Assembly (NCBI RefSeq): GCF_900111595.1
Contig: NZ_FOHN01000011.1
Coordinates: 35,801-99,800 of the forward strand
Origin: [Clostridium] polysaccharolyticum
GTDB lineage: Bacteria; Bacillota; Clostridia; Lachnospirales; Lachnospiraceae
Direction of reading: 5' to 3'
DNA length: 64,000 nucleotides
Under the pieces are notes generated by a model. That model ran no database searches. It was given only the letters and a program-made list of their open reading frames with translations, and was not told the origin of the DNA. Numbering within the stretch: position 1 is the first letter of the stretch; every line of letters begins with the position of its first letter. This document shows, one piece after another, positions 53,874 through 63,659 of this stretch. The position numbers and the translations under genes were made by a program.

Positions 53874-55712
53874 GTGTATAGTAAAAATCTTAATATTATA
53901 GAAAAGTATAAGCCATCGCTGTTTCAGAAACTGGCAGAATTAGATATTGATAAATTGGAGAAAAAAACAGAAAAAATTGAGAATATGCCAGCCCGTGATG
54001 GCAACCTTATTACCGTTGTTACAAAGGATGGGAAAGCGATTCGTTTAAATAGTGCATTTCGTCCGCTGGAAGAAGCACATAAGTGGGTACAGCAATATAA
54101 ATTTAATAATATGAATAACCATGTTACCATGTATGGAATGGGAAATGGGTATTTTGTAAGAGAACTGTTAAGCAATATGCAGGAACAGGATTATTTACTG
54201 GTTTATGAACCTTGTACCGAGTTATTTTTAAATGCACTTCATAATTTTGATTTAGAGGATATTTTTAAGGATTCCAGATTTATTATAGGGGTTGAAAAGA
54301 TTAATGAATTTGATTTTCATAAGCCGCTTAAGGCAATTTATGGAATGGAGAATCTTTCAAATGTTAAATTCGTGGTTCATTCTGGATATGATAAATTATT
54401 CCAAAGAGAATTCAATGAATATTTTAAAAAGGAAATTATTCAGTCTGCTGAATCAGCTCGGGTTGAATATAATACTTTGTTAAAATTGGCAATAAGTACA
54501 TTAAAAAACCAGTTTATAAATATTCCCATGCTAAGAGACAGCATTTCCATTACACAGCTAAAAGAAATATGGAATTCGGAGGTACCTGCTATTGTAGTAG
54601 CAGCAGGGCCGTCATTAGCAGACAGTTTGGAAAAATTAAAATGGATAAAAGGAAAAGCGGTTATTGTAGCAGTGGATAGAAGTCTGCAGTATCTTTTGGA
54701 TCATGGTATAAAGCCGGACTTTGTTACTACATTGGATCCTGAAAAAAGTTTACAGCAGTTTTCAACAGAAGAATCCGTAGATATTCCTATGTTTTGTTTA
54801 ACTGCATCTCAGCCTCTGATTATGGAAAGGCAAGTTGGCAGGAAAATCATATGCTGGTCAGGTTATTATTTATACAAAGATTATTTGGAAATGTTGGGGG
54901 ATTTTCCAGACGTTCACTTAAGTGGTTCTGTTGCAACTTTTACGGTACAGATTTTGGAATATCTTGGGATCAAGAAAATATGTTTAGTAGGGCAGGATCT
55001 TTCTTTTCATGGAGAGGTAACTCATGTGGGGGATGTTGTAAGTAATCCATGTGGCACTGCTGGAAAGCTGGTTAACGGCATTGGAGGAACCAAAGTTTTT
55101 TCTCGTTATGACTGGATTGAGTTTATTAAGTGGTTTGAAGATTTTATTGAAGTGCATCCAGAGATTACTATAATTGATACAAAGAAGGAAGGGGCACTGA
55201 TTAAAGGAAGTGTACTTATGGACTTGGAACAGGCAATAGGTGATACCGATCATCAAGTGGAAACCCTGATGGAACAATTCAAAGAGATTCCTCCAGCTTT
55301 TACCAGAGAATATTTTCAAACAATTCAAGACAGACTGGTATCGGATAAAGATAGACTTGTAAAGATGAAGAAAAAAGCCAAGGAAGGAGTTGGTTATTGT
55401 GCTGATTTAATTCGTCTGGTAAAGCAGGGAAAGGTACAGAGCAAGAGTGTAGATTCTAAAGTTGGAAAAGTAAAAGAAATCACCAATTATCTTAAAGCAT
55501 TGGAATTTTATAAAATGCTGGATGATTTAGTTATTGCTACAATGGAGCAAAGTTATGTAAAAGTCTTTTCAACCAAGGAAGATGAAAAGGAAAACTTACT
55601 TAATATTTTTGATTCCAGCCGTTCATTTTTTGAAGCGGTAGTAGAAGTGGTGAATCTTATAGAACCTGTTATGGCAGAAACCATTCATAAGTTAGAAGAG
55701 CAAAATAGCTAA
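53874..55712 (+). CDS. Motility-associated factor glycosyltransferase (Maf, DUF115), first copy
   Basis: A 612-residue Maf protein. The DUF115 core contains IVVAAGPSLADSLEKLKWIK, then VDRSLQYLLDHGIKPDFVT and SGSVATFTVQILEYLGIK, LVGQDLSF. Maf proteins transfer nonulosonic acids (pseudaminic or legionaminic type) from CMP-sugar to Ser/Thr of flagellin in the cytoplasm. The start is GTG after GAGGAG. It lies just downstream of flagellin, next to genes for making the CMP-sugar, which supports flagellin as its target. Confidence 0.87.
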   Translation: MYSKNLNIIEKYKPSLFQKLAELDIDKLEKKTEKIENMPARDGNLITVVTKDGKAIRLNSAFRPLEEAHKWVQQYKFNNMNNHVTMYGMGNGYFVRELLSNMQEQDYLLVYEPCTELFLNALHNFDLEDIFKDSRFIIGVEKINEFDFHKPLKAIYGMENLSNVKFVVHSGYDKLFQREFNEYFKKEIIQSAESARVEYNTLLKLAISTLKNQFINIPMLRDSISITQLKEIWNSEVPAIVVAAGPSLADSLEKLKWIKGKAVIVAVDRSLQYLLDHGIKPDFVTTLDPEKSLQQFSTEESVDIPMFCLTASQPLIMERQVGRKIICWSGYYLYKDYLEMLGDFPDVHLSGSVATFTVQILEYLGIKKICLVGQDLSFHGEVTHVGDVVSNPCGTAGKLVNGIGGTKVFSRYDWIEFIKWFEDFIEVHPEITIIDTKKEGALIKGSVLMDLEQAIGDTDHQVETLMEQFKEIPPAFTREYFQTIQDRLVSDKDRLVKMKKKAKEGVGYCADLIRLVKQGKVQSKSVDSKVGKVKEITNYLKALEFYKMLDDLVIATMEQSYVKVFSTKEDEKENLLNIFDSSRSFFEAVVEVVNLIEPVMAETIHKLEEQNS

Positions 55713-55723
55713 AGGAGTATAGT

Positions 55724-56731
55724 ATGAATATTTTAGCAGTAATTCCAGCAAGAAGCGGTTCAAAAAGTGTAAAAGACAAAAATATCCGTAACATAAATGG
55801 AAAGCCCATGCTTGCATATTCCATTGAGCATGCACAAAAAAGCAGATACATCCATCGCATTATTGTAAGTACAGATAGCCAGCAGTATGCGGATATCGCT
55901 AAGGAATACGGGGCAGAGGTTCCATTTATAAGGCCGGCAGAATATGCAACGGATACTGCCTTAGACTATGATGTTTTTTGGCACTGTCTGGAGTATTTAA
56001 AAGAGGAAGAAGGATATGAGGCTGATATTGTTGTACAGTTAAGGCCCACTTATCCAATTCGGGATATTAAAGATATTGATGCAATGATAGAAATGCTTCT
56101 GGAAAATAAGGAGGCAGATTCCGTTCGCAGTCTTGCACCTGCCAGGGAAATTCCATATAAAATGTGGCATAAGGATGAGGATGGAAGAATTACACCACTG
56201 ATACAGGAGATTCCGGAATGTTATAATATGCCGCGGCAAGAACTGCCAAAGGTATATTATCAGAATGCTTGTATTGATGTATTCCGGGGAAGCGTTGTAT
56301 TAGAAAAACATTCAATGTCTGGAGACTATATATTAGGATATGAAATGGCACATAATTATGATATTGATACGGAAGAAGAGTTTCAAAGAGCAGAAGTGTA
56401 TTTAGAGATAACAAAAGGAAAGAAACGTTTTGTTTTTGATATAGATGGAGTGGTAGCCCAATTCGAGCCAGATCTGGATTATAAAGTGGCAAAGCCAAAT
56501 GATAAAATGATTAAAATCATCAATCATTTGTATGAACTGGGAAATGAAATTGTATTGTTTACGGCAAGAGGCTATGTGACAGGAATTGACTGGTCAGGGA
56601 TTACACAAGAACAGCTTGGCAGATGGGGAGTAAAGTACCATCAGCTGCTTTTTGGAAAGCCTAATGCAGATTATTATATTGATGATAAAATGCTGGAGAT
56701 AAATAAGCTGTATAATATTTTTAATATATAG
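55724..56731 (+). CDS. CMP-nonulosonic acid cytidylyltransferase fused to a HAD-like domain
   Basis: A 335-residue two-domain protein. Residues 1-225 are a NeuA/PseF/LegF-type cytidylyltransferase (IPARSGSKSVKDKNI, DVFWHCLEYL, QLRPTYPIR). Residues 230-335 are a HAD-superfamily domain with DIDGVVA (the DxD motif), FTARG, and GKPNADYYIDDK. The first makes CMP-activated sugar from CTP. The second probably removes a phosphate from the sugar acid, the step before activation, as in some NeuA fusions. It lies 11 bp after the first Maf gene, in one operon with Maf and NeuB. Confidence 0.85.
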   Translation: MNILAVIPARSGSKSVKDKNIRNINGKPMLAYSIEHAQKSRYIHRIIVSTDSQQYADIAKEYGAEVPFIRPAEYATDTALDYDVFWHCLEYLKEEEGYEADIVVQLRPTYPIRDIKDIDAMIEMLLENKEADSVRSLAPAREIPYKMWHKDEDGRITPLIQEIPECYNMPRQELPKVYYQNACIDVFRGSVVLEKHSMSGDYILGYEMAHNYDIDTEEEFQRAEVYLEITKGKKRFVFDIDGVVAQFEPDLDYKVAKPNDKMIKIINHLYELGNEIVLFTARGYVTGIDWSGITQEQLGRWGVKYHQLLFGKPNADYYIDDKMLEINKLYNIFNI

Positions 56732-56744
56732 GAGAATAGGAAAA

Positions 56745-58349
56745 GTGTTTATAAAAGAATCTATGGAAAAGATGTTTTATGAAAATCAGATGGTGCTTCA
56801 GGATATCCATTTGGCTGTAAAAAATTTTCATGTGCAGAATTATGACAGGGCATTAAGACTTGGAAGCCAGATTCTTGAGAAAATGGAAGGTCTAGTAAGG
56901 GAGTATGTGGAACATGCCGATGAAATAAACCAGACTGGTTTTGCCCAGATTGATTTGCAGCAGATACAAGAGATGCTGTTACGAATATTGAAAACTCAGC
57001 AGGACAGGGATTATGTGCTGCTTGCAGATTTATATGAATTAGAACTTGCAGCATATATTGAGGCTGTACAGCAGGCATTGTTCCAATATGTATCGGAAGA
57101 AGATTTACAGGCAGATGCACCATATTTTATAGAATTCTGTACCAATGGAGAGTGTACTCTTGCAAAAGAGGCAGAAGGCAGAAAGTTCTATTTTCATAGT
57201 AATGATAAGCCGCTGCTTGCAGCGTATGAATTGGCGGAGTCTTGGTATAAGCAGGATAAATCTCAATATATTATTTTTGGTTTTGGCCTAGGATACCATG
57301 CATATTTTCTTGGAAAAATAGATGAGACGGTAGAAATTATTGTTTATGAAAGTGATGAGAACGTCATTGCACTGTCCGAAAAATATGGAGTAAAAGAAAA
57401 GTTCTTAAAAAATCCAAAGCATAAGCTGATTTATGATAGAAACCAGTCTAAATTGTGGAAGGGACTATCTGGAATGACAGATAGTGGAACCTTTGTAATC
57501 CATTATCCTTCTTTGCAGGTAATGGAAGCAAGCAGTATAAAAATAAGGCTGGAAAATTATTTTATCCAGTATAATTCAGTTGAAAATCAGATGGGGATGC
57601 TAATTGCAAACTTTAGAGAAAATCAAAAAAATGTTCCAGACACGGTTTACCAGCTTTCGGATAGCTGGAAAGGGAAAACGGCCTATATTGTAGCGGCAGG
57701 TCCGTCTCTTGATCAGAATTTCCATGAATTAAAGAAAGTGAATAAAGAGCATAGCATGATCATTGCTGTAGGAACGGTTTTCCGTAAAATGGTAAAGGAG
57801 AAGATTCCAATTGATTATGTGGTGATTTCGGATGCCAATCTGCGTGTAAGGGAACAGATAAGAGGAATAGAGGATCAGCAGATTCCGTTATTGCTTTTAT
57901 CTACGGCAAATTATAAATTCGGAGAAGATTATAAAGGGCCAAAGTACTTGATTTATCAAGAGGATTTTATCCTTGCAGAAGAAGCGGCGAAAAAGAAGAA
58001 TGGTTTTACCTGTAAAGTAGGGGGATCGGTTTCTACGGTGGCACTGGATCTTGCATTGAAATTGGGGTGCAGAAAAATTATTACATTAGGTCTGGATTTG
58101 GCATATACCAATAATTATGCACATGCAAAAGATACATTTAGAAGAAATATTTCAGATGTAAAGGATTTACGTGTAATTGAAGATATATATGGAAAGGAAG
58201 TGTATACAAACTGTTCTATGGACCAGTACCGTGAATGGATTGAAAGACACATTAAGAATTTTAGTGATGTTGCATTTTATAATGCGACGGAAGGTGGAGC
58301 AAATATCAAAGGAATGAAAAATGTTGCCTTAAAAGATATGGTAAAATAG
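56745..58349 (+). CDS. Motility-associated factor glycosyltransferase (Maf, DUF115), second copy
   Basis: A 534-residue Maf protein with an extra N-terminal helical domain (about 1-110) similar to the small protein at 53527. The DUF115 core follows: AYIVAAGPSLDQNFHELKKV, VVISDANLRVREQI, KVGGSVSTVALDLALKLGC, TLGLDLAYTNN. The start is GTG after AGGAGAA. Two Maf proteins side by side could add different sugars or act on different sites of the single flagellin. Confidence 0.87.
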   Translation: MFIKESMEKMFYENQMVLQDIHLAVKNFHVQNYDRALRLGSQILEKMEGLVREYVEHADEINQTGFAQIDLQQIQEMLLRILKTQQDRDYVLLADLYELELAAYIEAVQQALFQYVSEEDLQADAPYFIEFCTNGECTLAKEAEGRKFYFHSNDKPLLAAYELAESWYKQDKSQYIIFGFGLGYHAYFLGKIDETVEIIVYESDENVIALSEKYGVKEKFLKNPKHKLIYDRNQSKLWKGLSGMTDSGTFVIHYPSLQVMEASSIKIRLENYFIQYNSVENQMGMLIANFRENQKNVPDTVYQLSDSWKGKTAYIVAAGPSLDQNFHELKKVNKEHSMIIAVGTVFRKMVKEKIPIDYVVISDANLRVREQIRGIEDQQIPLLLLSTANYKFGEDYKGPKYLIYQEDFILAEEAAKKKNGFTCKVGGSVSTVALDLALKLGCRKIITLGLDLAYTNNYAHAKDTFRRNISDVKDLRVIEDIYGKEVYTNCSMDQYREWIERHIKNFSDVAFYNATEGGANIKGMKNVALKDMVK

Positions 58350-58361
58350 GAGGTTTGTGCG

Positions 58362-59855
58362 ATGAGCAATATTTTTGAGGATTTATTTATTTTTGAAATG
58401 GCCAATAGCCATCAGGGAAGTGTAGAACATGGTCTGGATATTGTACATGCTATGGGAAAAATTGCCCGTAAATATAATATTAAAGCAGCGGTAAAACTTC
58501 AGTACCGTAATCTGGATAATTTTATTCATCCTGATTATGTAAACCGTCAGGATATTAAGCATGTGCCAAGATTTATGAGCACTAGATTAAATTATGATCA
58601 GTTTAGCCAGATAGTGGATGCCATTCGAGAAGAGGGAATGGTTACGATGGTAACTCCTTTTGATGAAGATAGTGTGGACTGGTGTATGGATCAGGGAATA
58701 GATATTATTAAAGTAGCAAGCTGCAGTGCGTTAGATTTTCCGCTGTTATTAAAGATTGCAGAAACACATAAGCCAGTTATTCTATCAACAGGTGGAAAAA
58801 CGGTCGCAGATATTGATAAAATCTATAATTTTATGACACATAAATCCTGTGAATTTGCATTTATGCATTGTGTTGCGGAATATCCAGCTCCTATGGAGCG
58901 TCTTCAGTTAGATTTTATAGATAAACTGAATAGAAGATATCCACATATTACTATCGGGTATTCAGGCCATGAAGATCCAGAGGATAATACCATTCCGATG
59001 CTTGCAGTTGCCAAAGGAGCTAAAATACTGGAGCGTCATGTAGGTTTGCCAACAGAGGCAATTACTTTAAATGCGTATTCCATGAATCCGGCACAGGCAG
59101 ATAAGTGGGTAGAAGCTTCTTTAAACGCCAAAAATATCTGTACCTTAAAGAAAAGCGATGAAAAGTATATTAGTCAGGAAGAAATTGATTCTTTGCATTC
59201 TTTAATGCGTGGTGTTTATTTAAAGCATGATGTGAAAGCAGGAGAAGAAATTAAGAGAGAAGATGTATTCTTTGCTATGCCATGTTTTGATAAACAGATG
59301 ACAAGCGGCGAGTTTTATGATGGAGTAATTGCTTCTAAGGATTACAAAGCCAATGATGAGCTTCATGAGAAAAAGAAGATAACAGATATCAGTCTGGTCC
59401 GTAGTGTAATTCATGATGCCAAAGGTATGCTGTATGAGGCAGGAATTGCCCTTGGAAATGATTTTGAAGTAGAATTATCCCATCATTATGGCATGCAGCA
59501 TTTCAGACAGTTTGGTGCAATTATTATTAATATTATTAATCGTGAATACTGTAAAAAATTAATTATCGTGTTGCCAGGACAATATCATCCTGTACATGCC
59601 CATAAAGAAAAGGAAGAAACGTTCCAGCTTCTATATGGCGATTTAAAGGTAACGATCAGTGGAAAAGACCGTTTTATGGAACCAGGGGATATTCAGACGG
59701 TATTACGTGGGGAAAAGCATTCCTTTACGTCAAAGCATGGAGCTATATTTGAAGAAGTATCTACAACCCATATTAAAAATGATTCTTATTATGAAGATGA
59801 AAAAATAAGTGGATTAGATCCAATTGAGAGAAAAACCATAATGAGAAGATGGTAG
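58362..59855 (+). CDS. NeuB-like nonulosonic acid synthase with SAF and cupin domains
   Basis: A 497-residue three-domain enzyme. Residues 1-270 are a NeuB TIM barrel (FIFEMANSHQGS, AVKLQYRN, GYSGHEDPED, ERHVGLP). Residues 275-350 are an SAF domain (SLMRGVYLKHDVKAGEEI). Residues 370-497 are a cupin (HPVHAHKEKEETFQLLYGDL, with metal-binding-type His/Glu). NeuB enzymes condense phosphoenolpyruvate with an amino-hexose to give the nine-carbon acid. GYSGHE in place of the common GYSDHT marks it as divergent. The cupin might isomerise the sugar or bind metal; this is inference. Confidence 0.87.
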   Translation: MSNIFEDLFIFEMANSHQGSVEHGLDIVHAMGKIARKYNIKAAVKLQYRNLDNFIHPDYVNRQDIKHVPRFMSTRLNYDQFSQIVDAIREEGMVTMVTPFDEDSVDWCMDQGIDIIKVASCSALDFPLLLKIAETHKPVILSTGGKTVADIDKIYNFMTHKSCEFAFMHCVAEYPAPMERLQLDFIDKLNRRYPHITIGYSGHEDPEDNTIPMLAVAKGAKILERHVGLPTEAITLNAYSMNPAQADKWVEASLNAKNICTLKKSDEKYISQEEIDSLHSLMRGVYLKHDVKAGEEIKREDVFFAMPCFDKQMTSGEFYDGVIASKDYKANDELHEKKKITDISLVRSVIHDAKGMLYEAGIALGNDFEVELSHHYGMQHFRQFGAIIINIINREYCKKLIIVLPGQYHPVHAHKEKEETFQLLYGDLKVTISGKDRFMEPGDIQTVLRGEKHSFTSKHGAIFEEVSTTHIKNDSYYEDEKISGLDPIERKTIMRRW

Positions 59856-60001
59856 GAAAATGCTTATGCTAGGTTTGCAGTATTATGAAAAGTGAAATAA
59901 TTATTTATTTGCTGAAAGCCTTTGAACAGGATCAGCAAAAGCAGATGGGGAAGACTATTTTAAAATGGAGCATTTAATTATTTTGATAAGGGGAAGATGA
60001 A

Positions 60002-60778
60002 ATGCGGATTGGAATTGTGCAGATGCAAATCCTATGGGAGAACAAAGAAAAAAATAAGGAAAAAATTCTCTTATTTCTTACACAAGCTCAAAAAGAGAAA
60101 ATAGATCTTGTACTGTTGCCAGAGATGTCTTTGACTGGATTTTCAATGGAAGTTTGTAAAACGAAAGATTCGTATGCTGGTCAGACCATAGAATGGTTTC
60201 AGAAGATATGCCGGAACAGGAAATTAGCGATTGGGTTTGGATGGGTAGAAAAAAATGAACAGGAGAAAGCCCTGAATCATTATTCTATTGTAGACAAACA
60301 AGGAAATCTTATTTCGGATTATGTAAAAATCCATCCATTTCGTTATGGAAAAGAGTCGGAATATTTTCAGGGTGGAAATAATATAGTATGCTGTAATCTG
60401 TTAGAGCATAAAATAGCAACAGTAATCTGTTATGATCTTCGTTTTCCAGAACTGTTCCGCATACAGGACAAAGACTGTTCCGTAATCATTGTACCAGCTA
60501 ATTGGCCAGCATCTAGAAGCAGTCATTGGAAATGTTTATTACAGGCAAGAGCCATTGAGAATCAAGTCTATATTATAGGCATAAATTGTTGTGGCATGAT
60601 GGACGGTTCTTATTACTCAGGAGACAGCTCCGTGTTTAGTCCAGTTGGGGAACGGCTGCTGCAAGTAGGAGATAAAGAAACCATGGCTTGGATTGAAATA
60701 AACAATGATGTAAAGGAATATCAGAGCAAGTTTCCTGTGAGAATGGATCAGCGGATTCAGATTAAACAGGAATTTTGA
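60002..60778 (+). CDS. Carbon-nitrogen hydrolase, nitrilase superfamily (omega-amidase-like)
   Basis: A 258-residue hydrolase with the catalytic triad Glu41 (LLPEMSLTGF), Lys109 (YVKIHPF) and Cys143 (VICYDLRFPELF). The short length and YVKIHPF with YFQGG fit the omega-amidase/YafV branch, which removes ammonia from alpha-keto-glutaramate-type amides. It is cytoplasmic. It starts 146 bp after the NeuB gene with AAGGGGAAG as ribosome site, so it may be the next gene of the same unit, but it has no evident role in glycosylation. Confidence 0.85.
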   Translation: MRIGIVQMQILWENKEKNKEKILLFLTQAQKEKIDLVLLPEMSLTGFSMEVCKTKDSYAGQTIEWFQKICRNRKLAIGFGWVEKNEQEKALNHYSIVDKQGNLISDYVKIHPFRYGKESEYFQGGNNIVCCNLLEHKIATVICYDLRFPELFRIQDKDCSVIIVPANWPASRSSHWKCLLQARAIENQVYIIGINCCGMMDGSYYSGDSSVFSPVGERLLQVGDKETMAWIEINNDVKEYQSKFPVRMDQRIQIKQEF

Positions 60779-60791
60779 AAGGAGAGTTTAC

Positions 60792-61253
60792 ATGATATTT
60801 ATTTTAATTGCATTGGGGATTTGTGGAATTGATTTGAGTATAAAGTACTGGATTGAAAGCAGGAGAACGTTTTCGGATAAAACGGAGCTGTTAAAAGGAA
60901 ACGTTGTAATTGAAAAAAGTCATAATAATGGTGTCTGCCTTAATTTTATGGAAAAGAGGCCAAATTATGTTCTTGGAATTACAGGGATTATTCTAGGAAT
61001 TTTAATTTGTTTTTTTGCGATACTGCTTCCGAAAAAGAGAAAATATTTTTGGAAGTTAGCTGTTTCTTTTATGGCTGGTGGTGCTTCGGGAAATTTTTTT
61101 GATCGCATGCACCGAGGTTATGTTGTAGATTATTTGAATTTTCCAAAAATAAAAAAAATGAAACAGATAGACTTTAATTTGTCAGATTTGTTTTTAATAG
61201 CAGGAAGTGCTTTGGCTTTTATTATAAGTCTATTTACTAAGGAGTCGCAATGA
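60792..61253 (+). CDS. lspA: Signal peptidase II (lipoprotein signal peptidase)
   Basis: A 153-residue protein with about four membrane helices and LspA motifs: NNGVCLNF, GGASGNFFDR (Asp104) and VVDYLNF, FNLSDLFL (Asp132). The two aspartates are the catalytic pair that cuts lipoprotein signal peptides at the lipobox. It is 13 bp after the nitrilase-family gene. An IS21-family element begins directly downstream, so any further operon genes have been cut off. Confidence 0.85.
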   Translation: MIFILIALGICGIDLSIKYWIESRRTFSDKTELLKGNVVIEKSHNNGVCLNFMEKRPNYVLGITGIILGILICFFAILLPKKRKYFWKLAVSFMAGGASGNFFDRMHRGYVVDYLNFPKIKKMKQIDFNLSDLFLIAGSALAFIISLFTKESQ

Positions 61254-61270
61254 CAGGGAAATTATTATAG

Positions 61271-61498
61271 AAGATAGTGTAAAGTAGCCTATGAAAAAAT
61301 CAAGCCAATAAAAAAGGCTTCAACGAACCTTGATAATTACAAATTATTCAGTTTTAGGCATGCCACGCCACCCTTGACAGCACACAAAAGCAGTGCTCTG
61401 AACGTCTCACCGACGGCGAAGAACTCAGGAACAGTATAAATGTCAATACAAAAATGTACAAAAAATCTAAAATAAGAATGTACATTTACACTATCTAA
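61271..61498 (-). repeat. End region of an IS21-family element with inverted repeats
   Basis: AGATAGTGTAAA at 61271-61282 recurs inverted as TTTACACTATCT at 61487-61498. TGTACA-type repeats lie between 61454 and 61485. IS21 elements carry several copies of such end repeats. About 220 bp between the two copies holds no gene. The outer copy, 18 bp after lspA, is the likely end of the element. Confidence 0.6.
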
Positions 61499-61731
61499 TC
61501 TGTTGCTTTCATATGGTCTTTTAACCGATATGACTTACCTGAAATGCTTACCACATTTGCATGGTGAAGTACACGGTCTAATATTGCATTTGCTACTACT
61601 GCATCATAAAACACACTGTCCCATTCGCTAAAATTTATATTTGTGGTCAGTATTGTGCTCTTTTTCTCATAGCGCATATCGATTAACTGGAAGAATAGAT
61701 TGGAATCCTCCTTGTCTATTGGAAGATAGCC
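61495..61731 (-). pseudogene. istB: istB, C-terminal part (split by group II intron)
   Basis: This encodes the last 78 or so residues of an IS21-type IstB helper ATPase: GYLPIDKEDSNLFFQLIDMR, STILTTNINFSEW, ILDRVLHHANVVSISGKSYR. IstB loads the IstA transposase on target DNA. It joins without loss to the other part at 63660 once the intron is removed (IIDEL then GYLPID). Because the intron lies in the opposite orientation, it cannot be spliced from the istB mRNA, so istB is inactivated. Confidence 0.9.
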
Positions 61732-63659
61732 GTGTGTTCTGCAAGCTGTCAACAGCTTGCCAGTGAAAGTCTGGTCGGAGTAATCACCAGTGAGCTCCGT
61801 AGCAAGCATCCAGTGCTTTTGGGTGACCGATTGTGCTGAAGCGATGTATGCCTATGTGAAATAGGTGCAAGTTAGTAGTCCGTAACATTAAGTGAATCCT
61901 GTAGCATCGTTACCTTAGACCCCTCGGGGAAAAAAAGGGAGTCGAGTCACTGGCTTTATGACGAAGACCATGGAAGGTGTGTAGACACTGGAATCAGCGC
62001 TGAGGAACCCTTCGGTGTAGAGGGAGCGGAATGTTAACATAGTTGTTGATGGAACAGAAGAGACCTCATAGTGTCATGCTTCCATAAACATGTAATTCTT
62101 GATATAAATTACACACGAAATTCAAGAAGAAGCATTATGAGGAGTCGGAGGAGCCAATAGTATCTGTGATGGTGTGGCAAGATAAACACACCTAGAAAAG
62201 GGGCTCTGCTTTAGTCAAGTTAAACAGGAAGGTAAGGGACAGTGCATGCCTCAAAAAGGACAACAACACTCAATAAATAAATCACGACAACTTCAATGTA
62301 AACTATACTTGGCTGCCAAAAAGGATAAACAACGCAGATTTCATGCGCTGTATGACCGTATTTTTCGCCTGGATATCTTATGGCGGGCGTGGAAAGAGGT
62401 AAAAGAGAACAAAGGAAGTGCTGGAATAGATGGTGTAACCTTTGAAATGATTGAAGAGTATGGTGTGGAATCATACTTACTGGATATCCAAGAAGATTTA
62501 ATGAAAGGCGTTTATCGTCCAAAGCCAGTCAAAAGAGTCTATATACCAAAACCAGATGGAAAACAACGACCACTGGGCATACCTGTCATTCGAGATAGAA
62601 TCGTACAACAGGCGTGCAAGATAGTGGTTGAGCCAATATTTGAAGCAAACTTTTTAGAATGTTCATATGGCTTCAGACCAAAGAGGGATGCAATACAGGC
62701 AACAAAAGAGGTACAAAAGATTCTATACAAAAACTGGTATGTGGTAGATGCAGATATAAAAGGATATTTTGACAACATTGATCATGAAATACTCATGAAA
62801 CTTATCGAGAGGAGAATCAGCGACAGACGAGTTCTGAAATTGTTTCGGCAATGGCTGAAAGCTGGAGTTATTGAAGATGGAAAATTTTTTCCGACTGATA
62901 TGGGTTCGCCACAAGGGGGAGTTATAAGTCCACTCATGGCGAATATATATTTGCATGTCTTGGATTCTCACTGGAATAATAACAAAGAATTAGGAGAATT
63001 GGTTAGATATGCAGATGATGCTGTAATTGTCTGTTATTCCAAGAAACAAGCGGACTTAGCGTTTATGCATCTAAAAGCTCTAATGCAAAGGCTGAAATTA
63101 ACTCTGCATCCCATTAAAACAAGGATAGTAGATATGAACACAGAAAGTTTTGATTTCCTCGGGTTCACCTTTCAGAAATTTCATAACACGAAACTCAATC
63201 GAAAGCTACCTTATATGATGCCAAATAAAAAGGCGTTAAAGAAGGTAAAAGATAGTATTCGAGAAGTCACCTGTAGAATAATCGGCATATGAATCGTTAG
63301 ACCATAAAGTGGAGAGATTGAATCCCATTATTCGGGGGTGGAGAAACTACTTTGCAAATGGTAATTCATATCTGAGATTTAAACAGTTGGATGAGTATCT
63401 ATGGATGAAACTGTGGAGACAGAAGTATTGTTATCGAAAGCAAAGAAAATACAGAGAGAGAATACTGATGGAATTCAATGAATGGTACAGAAACAGTGGA
63501 ATAGAGTTCTTTTACGCTCCAAACAAAAAGAGATATATGCATAACCTTTGAATGCAGCAAGATGAAGACTATCGGAAAGCCGTGTGAGGGAGAACCTCAT
63601 GCACGGTTTGATGTGGCAGGTGATGGAATCGTGAATAGCGCGCCATCACTTGACCCTAC
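61732..63659 (+). mobile_element. Group II intron inserted antisense in istB
   Basis: The 1,928-bp insert starts GTGTG, ends CTAC, and carries a reverse transcriptase in domain IV. Domain V (63578-63608) has AGCCGTG... pairing with ...CACGGTT and an intact AGC triad. Domain VI follows with ACTTGACCCTAC at the 3' end. Both boundaries are fixed by istB: removing the insert restores the codons for D-E-L-G-Y exactly. The first ~500 bases are the structured ribozyme domains I-III. It is not at a terminator, so it is of a different class from the remnant at 26059. Confidence 0.9.
62246..63551 (+). pseudogene. ltrA: Group II intron reverse transcriptase/maturase, frameshifted
   Basis: The RT domain (SAGIDGVTFEMIEEYG, YIPKPDGKQRPLGIP, FRPKRDAIQAT, GSPQGGVISPLMANIYL, active-site YADD at 255-258) is intact to residue 348. 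The frame then stops at TGA (63290). The maturase (X) domain continues in the next frame as ESLDHKVERLNPIIRGWRNY to 63551. One extra base around 63275-63290 explains this. There is no HNH endonuclease domain after X. The ribosome site GGAAGG precedes the ATG. The frameshift should abolish maturase function unless it is a sequencing error. Confidence 0.85.

Noticed and set aside
59885..59977. 30-codon ORF between the NeuB-like gene and the nitrilase-family gene
   Set aside because: No ribosome site and no recognisable feature; likely chance.
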